From: a virus
Virus record (IMG/VR): IMGVR_UViG_3300045996_002189
Span: 1-56,344 of that record
Reading direction: 5' to 3' (one strand)
DNA: 56,344 nt
Under the pieces are notes generated by a model. It was given only the letters and a program-made list of their open reading frames with translations, ran no database searches and had not been told where the DNA came from. Positions 17,359-26,012 of this stretch are shown in pieces. The stretch's first letter is position 1. Each line of letters starts with the position of its first letter. A program made the translations under genes and the position numbers.

Positions 17359-18156
17359 TCAGAAATAGGATGAAAGTTCTTCGGGCGGAGGGGGCGGCGG
17401 ATTTCCCTCGAAACTCTTGTGCCGGATAGCCTGGACCGCGTAGTGACGCCAGCGTCCGAAGGGTTCTCGGACACTCAGCATCTGCTGAGGATGGTGGTAC
17501 ATCAGGCCACGGTCGAGAACGACCACCGCATGGTTGGGAACCGCCGAGCGGAGTTGAGCCAAGACGACATCGCCGGGGGCGACATCGGACATTTCGATGC
17601 GCTCGAACCCGGCCTGCTCGAAACCTTCCTCGTAGAGGTTCCCGCCGTCGCGCCACCAGTTCCAGTCGCGGGGGAATTCGGGAAGTCTAAGACCGTAAAT
17701 CTGCCAGTAGAATGACCGGATGGAATTGTAGCAGTCTGTCACCTGCGGCACGAAGGTGCGGCCAAGCAGCGGCTCGTCCAGCAAGAAGTCGCCCCAGTAC
17801 AGCGGCTTCTCCGCCATCCCGTTGATGCAAGGAACCAGCCCCCACGTGCAGCGCGTCTCAATGCACTGCTCCATGTCGTCCTTGGAGGGACCGATCAGTG
17901 CCGGATTAATTTCGTCCTTGGCGTAGCATTCGGAGTGGAGAACCGCGGCCACCTTCGGATTGCCGTCATCGTCCAGCGAGGCGTACTCGGCATCATCCTC
18001 TTCGGAGATCGAGAACTGCTCGGTCGGATTGCGCGACACGTTTCGGAGCGGGATGTACTCGCCATCAAGCGACACAACGCCGACGCATTCGTTGGGGTAC
18101 TCGGATTCGGCGTGGGCCATCGCTGCCGCAGACGCAGCGGGAAATAGGTCTGGCAT
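17359..18156 (-). CDS. K: Tail tip assembly protein K (JAB + NlpC/P60)
   Basis: 265 residues. N-terminal JAB/MPN-like domain (about 5-105) with the Glu of ECVGVV and an LHSECYAKDEINPALIGPSKDD-like block; in canonical JAB metalloproteases the motif is HxH...SxxD, here the second His is Glu, so this half may have lost zinc binding. C-terminal NlpC/P60 domain (about 130-250) keeps the candidate catalytic Cys in VTDCYNSIRSF and His in NHAVVV. Lambda gpK-type proteins act in tip assembly and as peptidoglycan endopeptidases at injection. Order L-K-I-J is conserved. The last residues are a run of prolines. Confidence 0.9.
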   Translation of the reverse strand: MPDLFPAASAAAMAHAESEYPNECVGVVSLDGEYIPLRNVSRNPTEQFSISEEDDAEYASLDDDGNPKVAAVLHSECYAKDEINPALIGPSKDDMEQCIETRCTWGLVPCINGMAEKPLYWGDFLLDEPLLGRTFVPQVTDCYNSIRSFYWQIYGLRLPEFPRDWNWWRDGGNLYEEGFEQAGFERIEMSDVAPGDVVLAQLRSAVPNHAVVVLDRGLMYHHPQQMLSVREPFGRWRHYAVQAIRHKSFEGNPPPPPPEELSSYF

Positions 18157-18249
18157 GGGAGATGGCCTTATCTAGCGAGCGATTTTGCCGCCGGGGGTGA
18201 CGACATTTTCGCTAGGGTGCGATGACATTAAATGGCACGGGCGCGTCCA

Positions 18250-18954
18250 CTACCGAGTCCGTGCCATACCTGGGAAACTCCCCAGCGGCAACGGTGAGTT
18301 GATTCCAAAGCGTAACTCACAATCAGAAAGTGTCTTTCCGCACTTGTCCTGCACTGGGTTCGCCACAGGAACCCCGTCCTCGTTGAACATAGCGGCTCCG
18401 CTATAAGGACAAGTTGCGCGCTCGTACGACCAAGCACCACCGTCCCAGACACGATATCGCCAGAGACAGGTATTCTGGGTTGCGATGCGCCGAGGAACGA
18501 TATCACCCCATAAATCCAGCCCGGTGCTCAACTGCCACTCAATGACGCCAGTCGAGGTGTTGTGCCGTACCTTCTGCTGGATGATGTAGACTTCTGGAGG
18601 AAAGTAACTGTCCGACGGGAAGCTGCCGTTATCAAGGTTGTCCGAGTAGACCTGCCATCGCGTCACCTTGGCGCGGCGCAGGTCGTCCAGGGCGACGACG
18701 CTGGCAATGATGAGTTCGGTCGCAGGCATGGAAAGTGTCGGCGTGGGCTGCTCGCCGCGACCGTTCTTCTCGAAACCGGACGCAGTGATCGGCAGCGGCT
18801 CGTAGGTAACGCCTTTCCAACGCGGCTTCTGGCTTCCAATGGGACCGGGGGTGAAATGGTAAACGATGCCGACGCCTGTCTCCGTCAGATTGATGTCGAA
18901 CAGGTCGATAAGCGTGCCAGGATTAAGTTGCTGTGACCGTCCCGCGGGAATCAT
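18250..18954 (-). CDS. L: Minor tail protein L
   Basis: 234 residues. Start MIPAGRSQQLNPGTLIDLFDINLT is typical of lambda gpL relatives (DLFEIDLT). Four cysteines in the C-terminal half (CLWRYR, TCPYSG, DKCGKTLSDC) correspond to those that bind an iron-sulfur cluster in lambda gpL. Lies six bases after M and 93 bases before K; the L-K gap shows no other gene. It forms part of the tail tip between the tube and J. Confidence 0.9.
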   Translation of the reverse strand: MIPAGRSQQLNPGTLIDLFDINLTETGVGIVYHFTPGPIGSQKPRWKGVTYEPLPITASGFEKNGRGEQPTPTLSMPATELIIASVVALDDLRRAKVTRWQVYSDNLDNGSFPSDSYFPPEVYIIQQKVRHNTSTGVIEWQLSTGLDLWGDIVPRRIATQNTCLWRYRVWDGGAWSYERATCPYSGAAMFNEDGVPVANPVQDKCGKTLSDCELRFGINSPLPLGSFPGMARTR

Positions 18955-18960
18955 AACAAA

Positions 18961-19317
18961 TCACCCAACAAGGTCAAATACCTCCTCGAAAACAAGAGTC
19001 ATTTTGTCGTGCGTACGAGAACCGTTTACCGGCTCTCTAGTCCATCGCTTGCAGATGTATTTCCTGGCCTGTGTGTCTCTTGGCGCCGTCCACCAGAACC
19101 ACTTAACGCCACCATGACCAGCAAGAAAGTTCTCGACGTTGTTGGCTAAAGGAATATCGATAACGTTGATGGGAATATCCCACACCCTTGCATCGGAATT
19201 CAGACCTCGCGCCATGCGAAGACTGTAGCCACCGTTGTCGAACTTTATTTCTGTGATCCGAGGCTCACGCCTTTGGACGGCACCGTAGGAAATGCCAATA
19301 TTGAACGTCTCAGCCAT
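18961..19317 (-). CDS. M: Minor tail protein M
   Basis: 118 residues from ATG 19317 (MAETFNIGISYGAVQRREPR); a GGAG site lies seven bases upstream and a longer upstream frame crosses the adjacent transposon, so it is not used. Contains WDIPINVIDI, an aromatic KWFWWTAP segment and a final KMTLVFEEVF, as in the lambda gpM/DUF2460-like tail-tip family. Gene order TMP-M-L-K-I-J supports the call. A TnpB element sits between the tape measure stop and this ribosome site. Confidence 0.85.
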   Translation of the reverse strand: MAETFNIGISYGAVQRREPRITEIKFDNGGYSLRMARGLNSDARVWDIPINVIDIPLANNVENFLAGHGGVKWFWWTAPRDTQARKYICKRWTREPVNGSRTHDKMTLVFEEVFDLVG

Positions 19318-19330
19318 CAGAGGCTCCGGT
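19313..19330. repeat. 18-bp match to internal lyase site
   Basis: Second copy of the 18-base string found at 2732-2749. Here it contains the ribosome site and ATG of gene M. Confidence 0.7.
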
Positions 19331-19395
19331 TGGGAACTGCCGTCTCCAGGCAGCAACGGAAAGTCGGTCTCCCGAAACGCGAGGAACACACTTGC

Positions 19396-19430
19396 TTGAC
19401 TTCTAACATTAGATGGTGTAATTTTACCCC
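19396..19430 (+). promoter_or_regulatory. Promoter and operator of RHH-tnpB operon
   Basis: TTGACT (19396-19401), 15-base spacer, TGTAAT (19417-19422). The -10 lies within the inverted repeat GGTGTAATTTTACCCC (19415-19430; arms match 6 of 7). The expected transcription start is about three bases before the ATG and no ribosome site is visible, so the message is probably leaderless. Autorepression by the RHH product is inferred. Confidence 0.5.
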
Positions 19431-19431
19431 T

Positions 19432-19587
19432 ATGGCTGAACACCTTGTCACATCCAAGATCACACCGGACTCCTTGCAAATGGTGAGAATGGTCGCCGCG
19501 AAGACGGGCGAAAAACAGTACGAAGTCGTGCGTCGCTTGCTTGAAGCAGAGATGCTGAGGCTTTCTCTGACGGCAGGTAGCCGCTGA
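19432..19587 (+). CDS. Small ribbon-helix-helix-like regulator
   Basis: 51 residues. A short strand (LVTSKIT) followed by two helices (PDSLQMVRMVAAKTG; KQYEVVRRLLEAEMLRL) fits the Arc/MetJ ribbon-helix-helix fold. Its TGA overlaps the tnpB ATG by one base (TGATG), so the two are translationally coupled. A similar strand-helix-helix gene also stands next to the second tnpB, on the opposite strand. Probable role is control of the nuclease promoter through the inverted repeat directly upstream; a protein partner role for TnpB is the alternative. Confidence 0.65.
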   Translation: MAEHLVTSKITPDSLQMVRMVAAKTGEKQYEVVRRLLEAEMLRLSLTAGSR

Positions 19588-20735
19588 TGCCGATTCTCAC
19601 CTACAAGTACCGTCTCTTTCCGAACCAAACCCAAGCCTCGGGTTTGACGGACATGCTCGGAAGTTTCTGTGATCTTTACAACGCCTGCCTTCAGCAGCGA
19701 ATCGAAGCCTATCAGCGACAAGGAAAGACGCTGAATTTCTACGATCAGGCCAACGAATTGAAAGCGGTTCGGGTAGTTGATGATCGGTTGGCCAGTTACA
19801 GTTTCAGTGCTGAACAGCAGGTTGTTCGCCGTCTCGACAAGGCGTTCAAGGCGTTCTTCGGCAGGGTCAGGCGAGGCAAGGGCGGCTTCCCCCGCTTCCG
19901 GGCGAAAAGCATGTTCGACAGTGCAGACTTCCGGGTTGGCGATGGGCTGACGATCCGCAAGAGCAAGAAACTCGGCATCGTCGGTATCCCCGGAGAAATC
20001 AAGGTGCGGTGGCACCGTGAGTTTCCTGTCGGGGCGAAGGTCGGAACCGCCGTGCTCTCCAGGTCGTGCGGCAAGTGGTATATCTGCTTCTCTATCGAAA
20101 CCCCCGACGCTTACGGACCCTACCCGCTCCGGGCTGTGGTCGGCATTGATATTGGGCTGACCAGCCTGATCGCAACCTCGGCCGGCGACACCGTTCCGAC
20201 TCCGAAATGGGTTGGTCAGGCATCCAAGAAACAGCGTCGTCTTCAGCGTGCCCTTGCCCGATGCAAGCGGGCGAGCAAAGGCAGGCTCAAGGCGAAGCGA
20301 AACCTTGCCCGACACAGTGCCCACGTTGCCAATCAGCGGCGGGACTTTTCGCGCAAACTGTCGCGGGCGTTGGTCGATCAGTATTCTCACATTGCCTTCG
20401 AGGACCTTAACATTACCGGACTGGCTCGTGGCATGCTCGCCAAGTCCGTTCTCAATGCCGCGTGGGCTCAGTTGATCTCGTTCACCGACTACAAAGCCGC
20501 GAATGCTGGCGGTCTGGTCGCGAAGGTCAATCCGCGCGGGACTTCCCAGGAATGCGACTGCTGCGGACTGGTGACGCCGAAAACGCTGGCCGACCGCATC
20601 CACGACTGCCCAGGTTGCGGGACAGTCGAGGATCGGGACGTTCACGCGGCAAAGGTCATCAAGCATCGGGCTTTTCCCTGGACAAAGAGGCTAGGAGCGA
20701 GCCTTGGAGCGTCAAGCCAGCCGGTTGCGGCATAG
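19587..20735 (+). CDS. tnpB: RNA-guided nuclease TnpB (element 1)
   Basis: 382 residues, normal size for TnpB. N-terminal wedge (YKYRLFPNQTQA; LYNACLQQRIEAY) and RRLDKAFKAFF are followed by the RuvC core. All three acidic residues are present: Asp in VVGIDIGL (about 191), Glu in IAFEDLNI (about 272) and Asp in EDRDVHAAKVI (about 352). The zinc ribbon CDCCG...CPGCG is intact. This argues for an active nuclease rather than a nuclease-dead TldR-type repressor. TnpB uses an omega-RNA made from the element right end to cut DNA next to a TAM. Translationally coupled to the RHH-like gene. Confidence 0.93.
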   Translation: MPILTYKYRLFPNQTQASGLTDMLGSFCDLYNACLQQRIEAYQRQGKTLNFYDQANELKAVRVVDDRLASYSFSAEQQVVRRLDKAFKAFFGRVRRGKGGFPRFRAKSMFDSADFRVGDGLTIRKSKKLGIVGIPGEIKVRWHREFPVGAKVGTAVLSRSCGKWYICFSIETPDAYGPYPLRAVVGIDIGLTSLIATSAGDTVPTPKWVGQASKKQRRLQRALARCKRASKGRLKAKRNLARHSAHVANQRRDFSRKLSRALVDQYSHIAFEDLNITGLARGMLAKSVLNAAWAQLISFTDYKAANAGGLVAKVNPRGTSQECDCCGLVTPKTLADRIHDCPGCGTVEDRDVHAAKVIKHRAFPWTKRLGASLGASSQPVAA

Positions 20736-20778
20736 CTTGCTTCAGAAGCCGTCGGCCTTTAGGCGGCGGATTGTTCAC
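20736..20778 (+). ncRNA. Right end / 3' part of omega-RNA
   Basis: Downstream of tnpB, CCGTCGGCC and GGCGGCGG (20749-20769) form a stem of eight pairs with one bulged G around a TTTA loop, then TTCAC at 20774-20778. In IS605-type elements the omega-RNA ends here and the bases that follow are the guide. The predicted guide would begin near 20779 and run into the tape measure stop region. The 5' end is not defined by sequence alone. Confidence 0.5.
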
Positions 20779-20784
20779 TGCCTG

Positions 20785-23700
20785 TTATCCCATCCCGGAC
20801 TGATTTCTCAATCCCCCCGGTCGAAATGCGCGCTGAATGCGTTCATCGACCATGCCTTGCAGTTCTCGAACGATGCCCTTGCCAAACGCCTGACCCTGCT
20901 GTTCCGTGGCGCCGGGAGGCTGCTGAACATTGATGGTGGGTGAAACCACGACGGTCTGGTTGCCACCGGCCGGACCGAGGGATGCCATCTGCTGGGGGGT
21001 GAAGACGCCCTCGTCCTTCTTAAGAATCGCTGCCATTTCTCCACCACCGAGTCCGGGAAGTTTGCTCTGCATGTTGCCGTTTGCTGGCAATTTTCCGGAG
21101 TGAAACCTCGGAGCGCCGACAAAAGTTGAATGAGGGACGGCTCGACTAGGGGCGTTGTCCCGCCCAACGATACCGCCGGTATGATAGATGCCGCCACCCG
21201 TGAGAGCCATAGGCGCACCCGTGGCGGCTCCCATCGCTGGCCCCATGAACATGGAACTGAGGCCCATCGCCAAGGGGATAGTGATAGCCTGCCTGACTGC
21301 CATGCGAGCCAAGTCCGCCGCAATGGCCTTGGCCATATCAGCGAATGCTTCCTTGACGCTTTTTGTCCCGGTTATGATGTCAACGAGGGCATCTTCGAGC
21401 GAACCGAGACCATCATAGCTGATCTGGCGCATGGACTCATTGAAAGTCATGCCGGAGTTGGCAAGGTCGTCCAGCGCGTCGTTCTGTCGTTCCAGGCGGT
21501 TGGTCAGGACGGCAGACTCACCCGCTTGCCGGATCAGAGCTTCGGTATGCTTGTCGGCCATGTCGGCACCGCGAGACTGAAGCTCGGCGGTCTTCTCAAT
21601 CTCCGCCATTTCCCGGATGCGAGCCTCGCCAAGCAGCGACATGGCGGCACTTTTCTGGTTAATGGTGTCGATCTCGCGGTCGCCCGATTTCAGGTCGCGC
21701 CTGACGCCGCTACCCATCTCAGCCACGGCTGCATCTCCGGCAGCCTTGATCCGCGCCTGCGCTGATCTGGTATTCAGGTCAGCGTTCTCCTGAATGAGGC
21801 GGTTTTCTTCCTCCAGTTCGGCCATGCGGCGAGTCCGGGAAATGCCTTCCAGATCGAGCGCCGCCACCATCTTGCCAATGGCAACCACTTCAGCCTCATA
21901 GGAGTCTTCCGCCGTGACGTTGGCTTTGTCCTGTTTGGCCTGTCCTTGCTCCATATACTTCTTGGTCAAAGCCTCGACAGCACCTGTGACGTTAAGAATA
22001 CCGCGCGCAGTCGCCTCCGCCCGTGCCTGTTCCTCAGCCTCCTGCTTGCGAAGCGCCTCTCCGCTCGCCATCCTCGCTTCCGTCAGTCGCTGAGTCTTCT
22101 GGGTTTCCTCATCGATCTGCGCCGCGCTACCCTTGAACGCAGTATTGTCCTGCGCATCGGCAAGCGCTCGAATGCGCGCCTCAAGTTCGGCAACCTGCTT
22201 CGGGTTGAACTCAAACTTCAGTTTCTGGACCTTGCGCAGGATCTCCAACTCACGGCGTTGCTTCTCGACCGCTTCGGTGCCCTGTCCATAAGCGGCGGTG
22301 ATGGCCTGCTCTGCCTGAATTTGCTGATCCAGTTCGGCTTTCTGCTCCTGGAAGTAACTGTCCGTGGAGCGACCGCCGCCACCACCACCCTTGCCTTTTC
22401 CTCCGCCTGTCTCCAAGCCCATAAGTGGCTTGTTGTTGACTGCGGGCTTCGGCTTCTGCCGACTGGCGATGGCGGCATCATCTTCCAAATGCGCCAGTTT
22501 CTGACGTAATTCCTCGACCTTGCCAGCGACTTCGTTAGCTGCTTCGCCGACGACATTGAACTCCTTGGCAACCTCATTCCCATTGAACTCAGGCTTATCA
22601 AGGTTGAGGGTCATCGTAATCGCTTCGTCCTTCCACTCCTTCGGCTTTTCCGGAGCGAGGATGTCGATCATCTCCTTGCGCTGACCCTGCATGGTGTCGA
22701 GCTTGGCCTGCTCAGCGGCAAGTGCCGTCTTGGTCATCTCAATGGCGAGGTCGCGCTGCGCCTCCGCCATGTCATCGGTGATCGCCTTGCCGCCCTTCAG
22801 TTTCTCGTAGTAGGAGTCGATGGCGTTTTCGGCACCCTGGACTTCCTTGGAAACGTCCTTGGTCTCATCACCGAAATACTCGGCCGCGAGACCGGCGACG
22901 CCGATCGCAGTTCCAGCCATTCCGATAAGTCCGGCGACCCTGCCCATCGGCGTCGCCCACATCGCCGCCGTGAGGATCTTGAATGCGCCAGCCAACTTGA
23001 TAACGGCAGAAGCCATGCCGATAAACCAGCCGAGTGCCTGGACGGCGACAATCGCGATCAGGGCGTTCTTCACCTTGTCAGCGTTATCGGCCAGCCAAAG
23101 CATCGCGTCGGCGGTGGCCCGGACAGCCCGACCCAGCGCCTCACCGATCTCCTGAGCCAGAACGCGACCCTCGATGCTATTCATCTTGGCTGCCAGTCGT
23201 TCGGCGGCGTCTGCCCAAGCATCAAGGAATCCGCTGTCCGCCATCAGCCTCTTGAAATCGTCCCAGGCGTTGGTCAGTCGGTTGACCGAGGCGCGGGCGG
23301 AATCCATCCGGTCAACGGGGAATTTGAGTTGCAGTTCCTGATTGAAGGAAGCGAAGAATTTCTCTGCGGAGATGGTTCCTTTTTCCATCTCCTTGAACAT
23401 GCGCTCCACGGTCATGCCCATAGCCGTGGCGGCGGTGTTGATGGCACCCGGCAACTGGTCGCCCAACTGGCCTTTTAGTTCTTCTGCATAAACCTGCCCC
23501 TTACTGGCGATCTGCTCAATGGCCTTTAAGGCGCGGCTTGTCTGCTCCTCGCTTTTGCCAAGGACCGACATCGCCTGAGACACACCGAAGAAGGCGTCTT
23601 TCGCGAGATTGGCATCAACGGAACTCCCCTTGATGGCAGCCAGGAACTTGATATAGTCGTCGGCGGCAGAGAGCGTGACGACGCCGAGACGATCCGTCTC

Positions 23701-25584
23701 TTCCCGCAGCCGCGCCATCTCCTGCTTGGCAACGGCGGAATCGCCGGTCACGATGTTCATCGCCTTGGTCAGGCTCTCGAACTTCATGCCGGTTTCAGCA
23801 AGTCCCTTGAGCGCAACACCGGCTCCGAGCGCGACCAACGCCGTGCGCAGTCCCATGGCGCGATCTGTGGCGCTGGAAATGCTGTCGTGGATCTTCTCGA
23901 ACGCCTTGCCGATAGTGGCGGCTGATCGGGTTGCCGCAGTTGCCGCAGATTGGGTCTGCCGCGCTATGCCCTGCGCTGCATTGCCTGCACCACCAGCGCC
24001 ACCGCCTACTCCACCAACACCTCCGGCAGTCGGCGGCACGGCGCCCCGTCCACCACCACCACCACCAGCACCGGCACCTCCAGGGCGCGGTGCTGCCGCC
24101 TGTGTCGCGGCAGCCGCTCGCTGTGCCGCTTGAGCGAATGCCGTGGCGGCTGCGCCTGCCGACTGCATAGCCGCTGTCGTGCCTTGGCTGGCAGCAGCGA
24201 CAGCCGCAGTGGATTGAGCCAAAGCGGTGTTGAATGCCTGGAGTGCTGGTATTCCAGCCCCGACTGCGCCACCAGCGGCTCCACCAGTTCCGGCATTCCC
24301 TATCGAGCCAGGAGCACCAACCGACGCCGACCCGCTCCCGACTGCGGGCTTGGCTGACCGCATGGAATTGGCGGCGCGAACTACAGCATCGGCTGCCTGT
24401 GTCGTTGCCTTCCCGAGGATATCGACAGCACGAGCCGCCGATGCGACCGCTCGCTCGAATGCCTGTGTGGCGGCATTTCCGGCGTTGCTCGCGTTACCTG
24501 AAGCAGCAACCGGAGACGAAGAGGGTGGTACGGATGGCGCAATGGTGACGGGGGCTGGCGTCGGTGTTGCCGCAGGCTGCGGAGCGGCAGTCGTCCGGCT
24601 TACCGTCGGAGTCCGGACCGACCGGAGAGCCGCCGCAGCACGCATTGCCGCATCAGCCGCCTGTGACGCGGCACGGGCATACACTTCGGCTGACCGCGAT
24701 GCCCCTGTAAGCGCCTGCGCAAGCCGCTGGGAAGCCCGCATGCTTTCAGTGTCGGCGGCAGCGGGGCGCGGCGACGCCACAGGTGCCGCCGGGGTCGAAA
24801 CGGAGGCAGGACGCGGTTCTACCGGCAATGGGCGCGATACCGGTGCCGACTGCGGAGTTTCCGGGGCTGATGGTGCCGCTTGGGGAACCCGGATCGAGCG
24901 GAACACCGCCTCGGCTCGCATCGCGGCATCCGCCGCAACGGATACGGCGCGAGCAAACCCATCGACAAGCCGGGATGCTCCGGTAAGAGCAGCACCCAAC
25001 CGCTGAGATGCCTGGACACTCTCACCTCCCACATCCCGGACAGAAGCAGGTGCCGGGGTAGGAGCAGGAGCACGCGGAGCGGCAACCGATGGAGATGGAG
25101 CCGAGGGCGCAGGTATGACAGGCGCAGGAGGAGGCTGGACAGGACGACTTGCCGAGACTGCTGGCGCTGGGGACGGCGCCGGAGCGGTTGTAGCAACAGG
25201 CGTTGCCCGGATCGACCGCATTGCCGTCGCCGCACTGGCAGCCGCATCGGCAGCCCGCGCTGCGGCACGAGCAAACGCTTGGGATGAACGGGTTGCTTCG
25301 GTAAGCGCCTGACCAAGACGCTGTGCCGCGCGAAGGCTCTCAGCATCCCCCGTGTTTCTGGCAGGAGATGCCGGAGCCGCGCCCGACCCGCCACCCGTCG
25401 CAGGACGCGCCGCTCCTCCAGCCGGGACCGATGCGCCGCGGAACTTCTCCAGTTGTCGCAGAGCCGCCAGCGCCTTGTCGGCACTGTCCGCAATCCGGTT
25501 GAGGGATTCCTCAATCCGCCTCGCCCCGGAAACCGAATTGCCGGGATCAATGCCGATTTCCAAATGCGCTTCCTGTTCAGCCAT
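20785..25584 (-). CDS. Tail tape measure protein
   Basis: 1599 residues. Residues about 80-500 are an Ala/Pro-rich region with four or five helical repeats separated by Pro/Ser/Val linkers. The tape measure domain starts near 555 (FEKIHDSISSATDRAMGLRTALVALGAG) and includes SRALKAIEQIASKGQVYAEELKGQLGDQLPGA, typical of this family. Hydrophobic helices at about 838-870 and 880-905 are candidate membrane-inserting segments. Long coiled coils follow. The C-terminus (about 1378-1440; SLEDALVDIITGTKSVKEAF) matches the lambda tail-tape C-terminal domain. Length sets tail length: about 0.15 nm per residue would predict a tail near 240 nm. Start at 25584 abuts the chaperone stop. Confidence 0.95.
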   Translation of the reverse strand: MAEQEAHLEIGIDPGNSVSGARRIEESLNRIADSADKALAALRQLEKFRGASVPAGGAARPATGGGSGAAPASPARNTGDAESLRAAQRLGQALTEATRSSQAFARAAARAADAAASAATAMRSIRATPVATTAPAPSPAPAVSASRPVQPPPAPVIPAPSAPSPSVAAPRAPAPTPAPASVRDVGGESVQASQRLGAALTGASRLVDGFARAVSVAADAAMRAEAVFRSIRVPQAAPSAPETPQSAPVSRPLPVEPRPASVSTPAAPVASPRPAAADTESMRASQRLAQALTGASRSAEVYARAASQAADAAMRAAAALRSVRTPTVSRTTAAPQPAATPTPAPVTIAPSVPPSSSPVAASGNASNAGNAATQAFERAVASAARAVDILGKATTQAADAVVRAANSMRSAKPAVGSGSASVGAPGSIGNAGTGGAAGGAVGAGIPALQAFNTALAQSTAAVAAASQGTTAAMQSAGAAATAFAQAAQRAAAATQAAAPRPGGAGAGGGGGGRGAVPPTAGGVGGVGGGAGGAGNAAQGIARQTQSAATAATRSAATIGKAFEKIHDSISSATDRAMGLRTALVALGAGVALKGLAETGMKFESLTKAMNIVTGDSAVAKQEMARLREETDRLGVVTLSAADDYIKFLAAIKGSSVDANLAKDAFFGVSQAMSVLGKSEEQTSRALKAIEQIASKGQVYAEELKGQLGDQLPGAINTAATAMGMTVERMFKEMEKGTISAEKFFASFNQELQLKFPVDRMDSARASVNRLTNAWDDFKRLMADSGFLDAWADAAERLAAKMNSIEGRVLAQEIGEALGRAVRATADAMLWLADNADKVKNALIAIVAVQALGWFIGMASAVIKLAGAFKILTAAMWATPMGRVAGLIGMAGTAIGVAGLAAEYFGDETKDVSKEVQGAENAIDSYYEKLKGGKAITDDMAEAQRDLAIEMTKTALAAEQAKLDTMQGQRKEMIDILAPEKPKEWKDEAITMTLNLDKPEFNGNEVAKEFNVVGEAANEVAGKVEELRQKLAHLEDDAAIASRQKPKPAVNNKPLMGLETGGGKGKGGGGGGRSTDSYFQEQKAELDQQIQAEQAITAAYGQGTEAVEKQRRELEILRKVQKLKFEFNPKQVAELEARIRALADAQDNTAFKGSAAQIDEETQKTQRLTEARMASGEALRKQEAEEQARAEATARGILNVTGAVEALTKKYMEQGQAKQDKANVTAEDSYEAEVVAIGKMVAALDLEGISRTRRMAELEEENRLIQENADLNTRSAQARIKAAGDAAVAEMGSGVRRDLKSGDREIDTINQKSAAMSLLGEARIREMAEIEKTAELQSRGADMADKHTEALIRQAGESAVLTNRLERQNDALDDLANSGMTFNESMRQISYDGLGSLEDALVDIITGTKSVKEAFADMAKAIAADLARMAVRQAITIPLAMGLSSMFMGPAMGAATGAPMALTGGGIYHTGGIVGRDNAPSRAVPHSTFVGAPRFHSGKLPANGNMQSKLPGLGGGEMAAILKKDEGVFTPQQMASLGPAGGNQTVVVSPTINVQQPPGATEQQGQAFGKGIVRELQGMVDERIQRAFRPGGLRNQSGMG
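24100..25345 (-). repeat. Helical repeat array in tape measure N-terminus
   Basis: Four clear units begin with S(L/V/M)(R/Q)A(A/S)QRL...AL(T)...ASR...AADAA...A.RS.R, each 45-50 residues, joined by 40-50-residue Pro/Ala/Ser/Val linkers; a more divergent fifth unit follows. Unit starts are near residues 81, 185, 278, 365 and 446. Confidence 0.75.
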
Positions 25585-26012
25585 CAGATGGGGTCCTCAA
25601 CAACAGGAGCGGCGGGGGTGACGGAGTCGGCGGCAGATGGTTCAACAGACACCGAACCGACAGGAGGATCTTTGGGTGGCGGAGGTGCCGCAGGCAACTG
25701 AAGCAGCGCGTTCATCAGGTCGCGCCCAACACTCGGCTTCGGCTTGTTCTCAGCCTCGGCCTCCGGAGAATGCTGCAGGATCTTCGGCATCAGTTCGTTC
25801 AGGTGGGGGAACTTGTCCACCCGGCCGAGATATGCCGTGTGCCATGCGTGCCAGAGATCGCGGGCACGGTCGTCAACAAGGTTCTCGTTGCGCGCCTCAA
25901 GGCACAGACGCAACTCGAACGGGGTCATGCGCCAGAATTGCTCCGGCAGAATTCCGATTTTGAAGGCGGTCTTGAGAGCACGCTTTATGCTCGCTTCGCC
26001 GCCTTCTTCTGA
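25584..26012 (-). CDS. Tail chaperone T region, made as G-T by frameshift
   Basis: The frame has an internal ATG at 25928, but it is open upstream through codons encoding ASIKRALKTAFKIG and LPEQFWRMTPFELRLCLEAR, well-conserved-looking sequence of alphaproteobacterial chaperone C-domains, before any ATG. It joins gene G in the -1 frame at AAACCCT. The C-terminal half is Pro/Glu-rich. Its stop overlaps the tape measure start. In lambda-type tails G and GT coat the tape measure before tube assembly. Independent initiation at 25928 cannot be excluded. Confidence 0.65.
   Translation of the reverse strand, partial: SEEGGEASIKRALKTAFKIGILPEQFWRMTPFELRLCLEARNENLVDDRARDLWHAWHTAYLGRVDKFPHLNELMPKILQHSPEAEAENKPKPSVGRDLMNALLQLPAAPPPPKDPPVGSVSVEPSAADSVTPAAPVVEDPI

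Larger units (their letters stand above)
19331..20778 (+). mobile_element. IS605-type TnpB-only element 1
   Basis: Element lying between tape measure and gene M without disrupting either. Left part has an inverted repeat CTGCC-n7-GGCAG at about 19336-19352, a candidate left-end hairpin. It contains a small RHH-like gene and tnpB, and finishes with GAAGCCGTCGGCC-TTTA-GGCGGCGG followed by TTCAC, the classic look of an IS200/IS605 right end. No TnpA transposase is present, so it would move only with help in trans or spread by homing. Left boundary is approximate. Confidence 0.7.

Noticed and set aside
19317-20666. Minus-strand open frame across TnpB element 1
   Set aside because: Antisense to tnpB, which has full catalytic motifs; would give M an implausible N-terminal extension.
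19587-20735. TnpB considered as a nuclease-dead TldR-type repressor
   Set aside because: All three RuvC acidic residues and the zinc ribbon are present.
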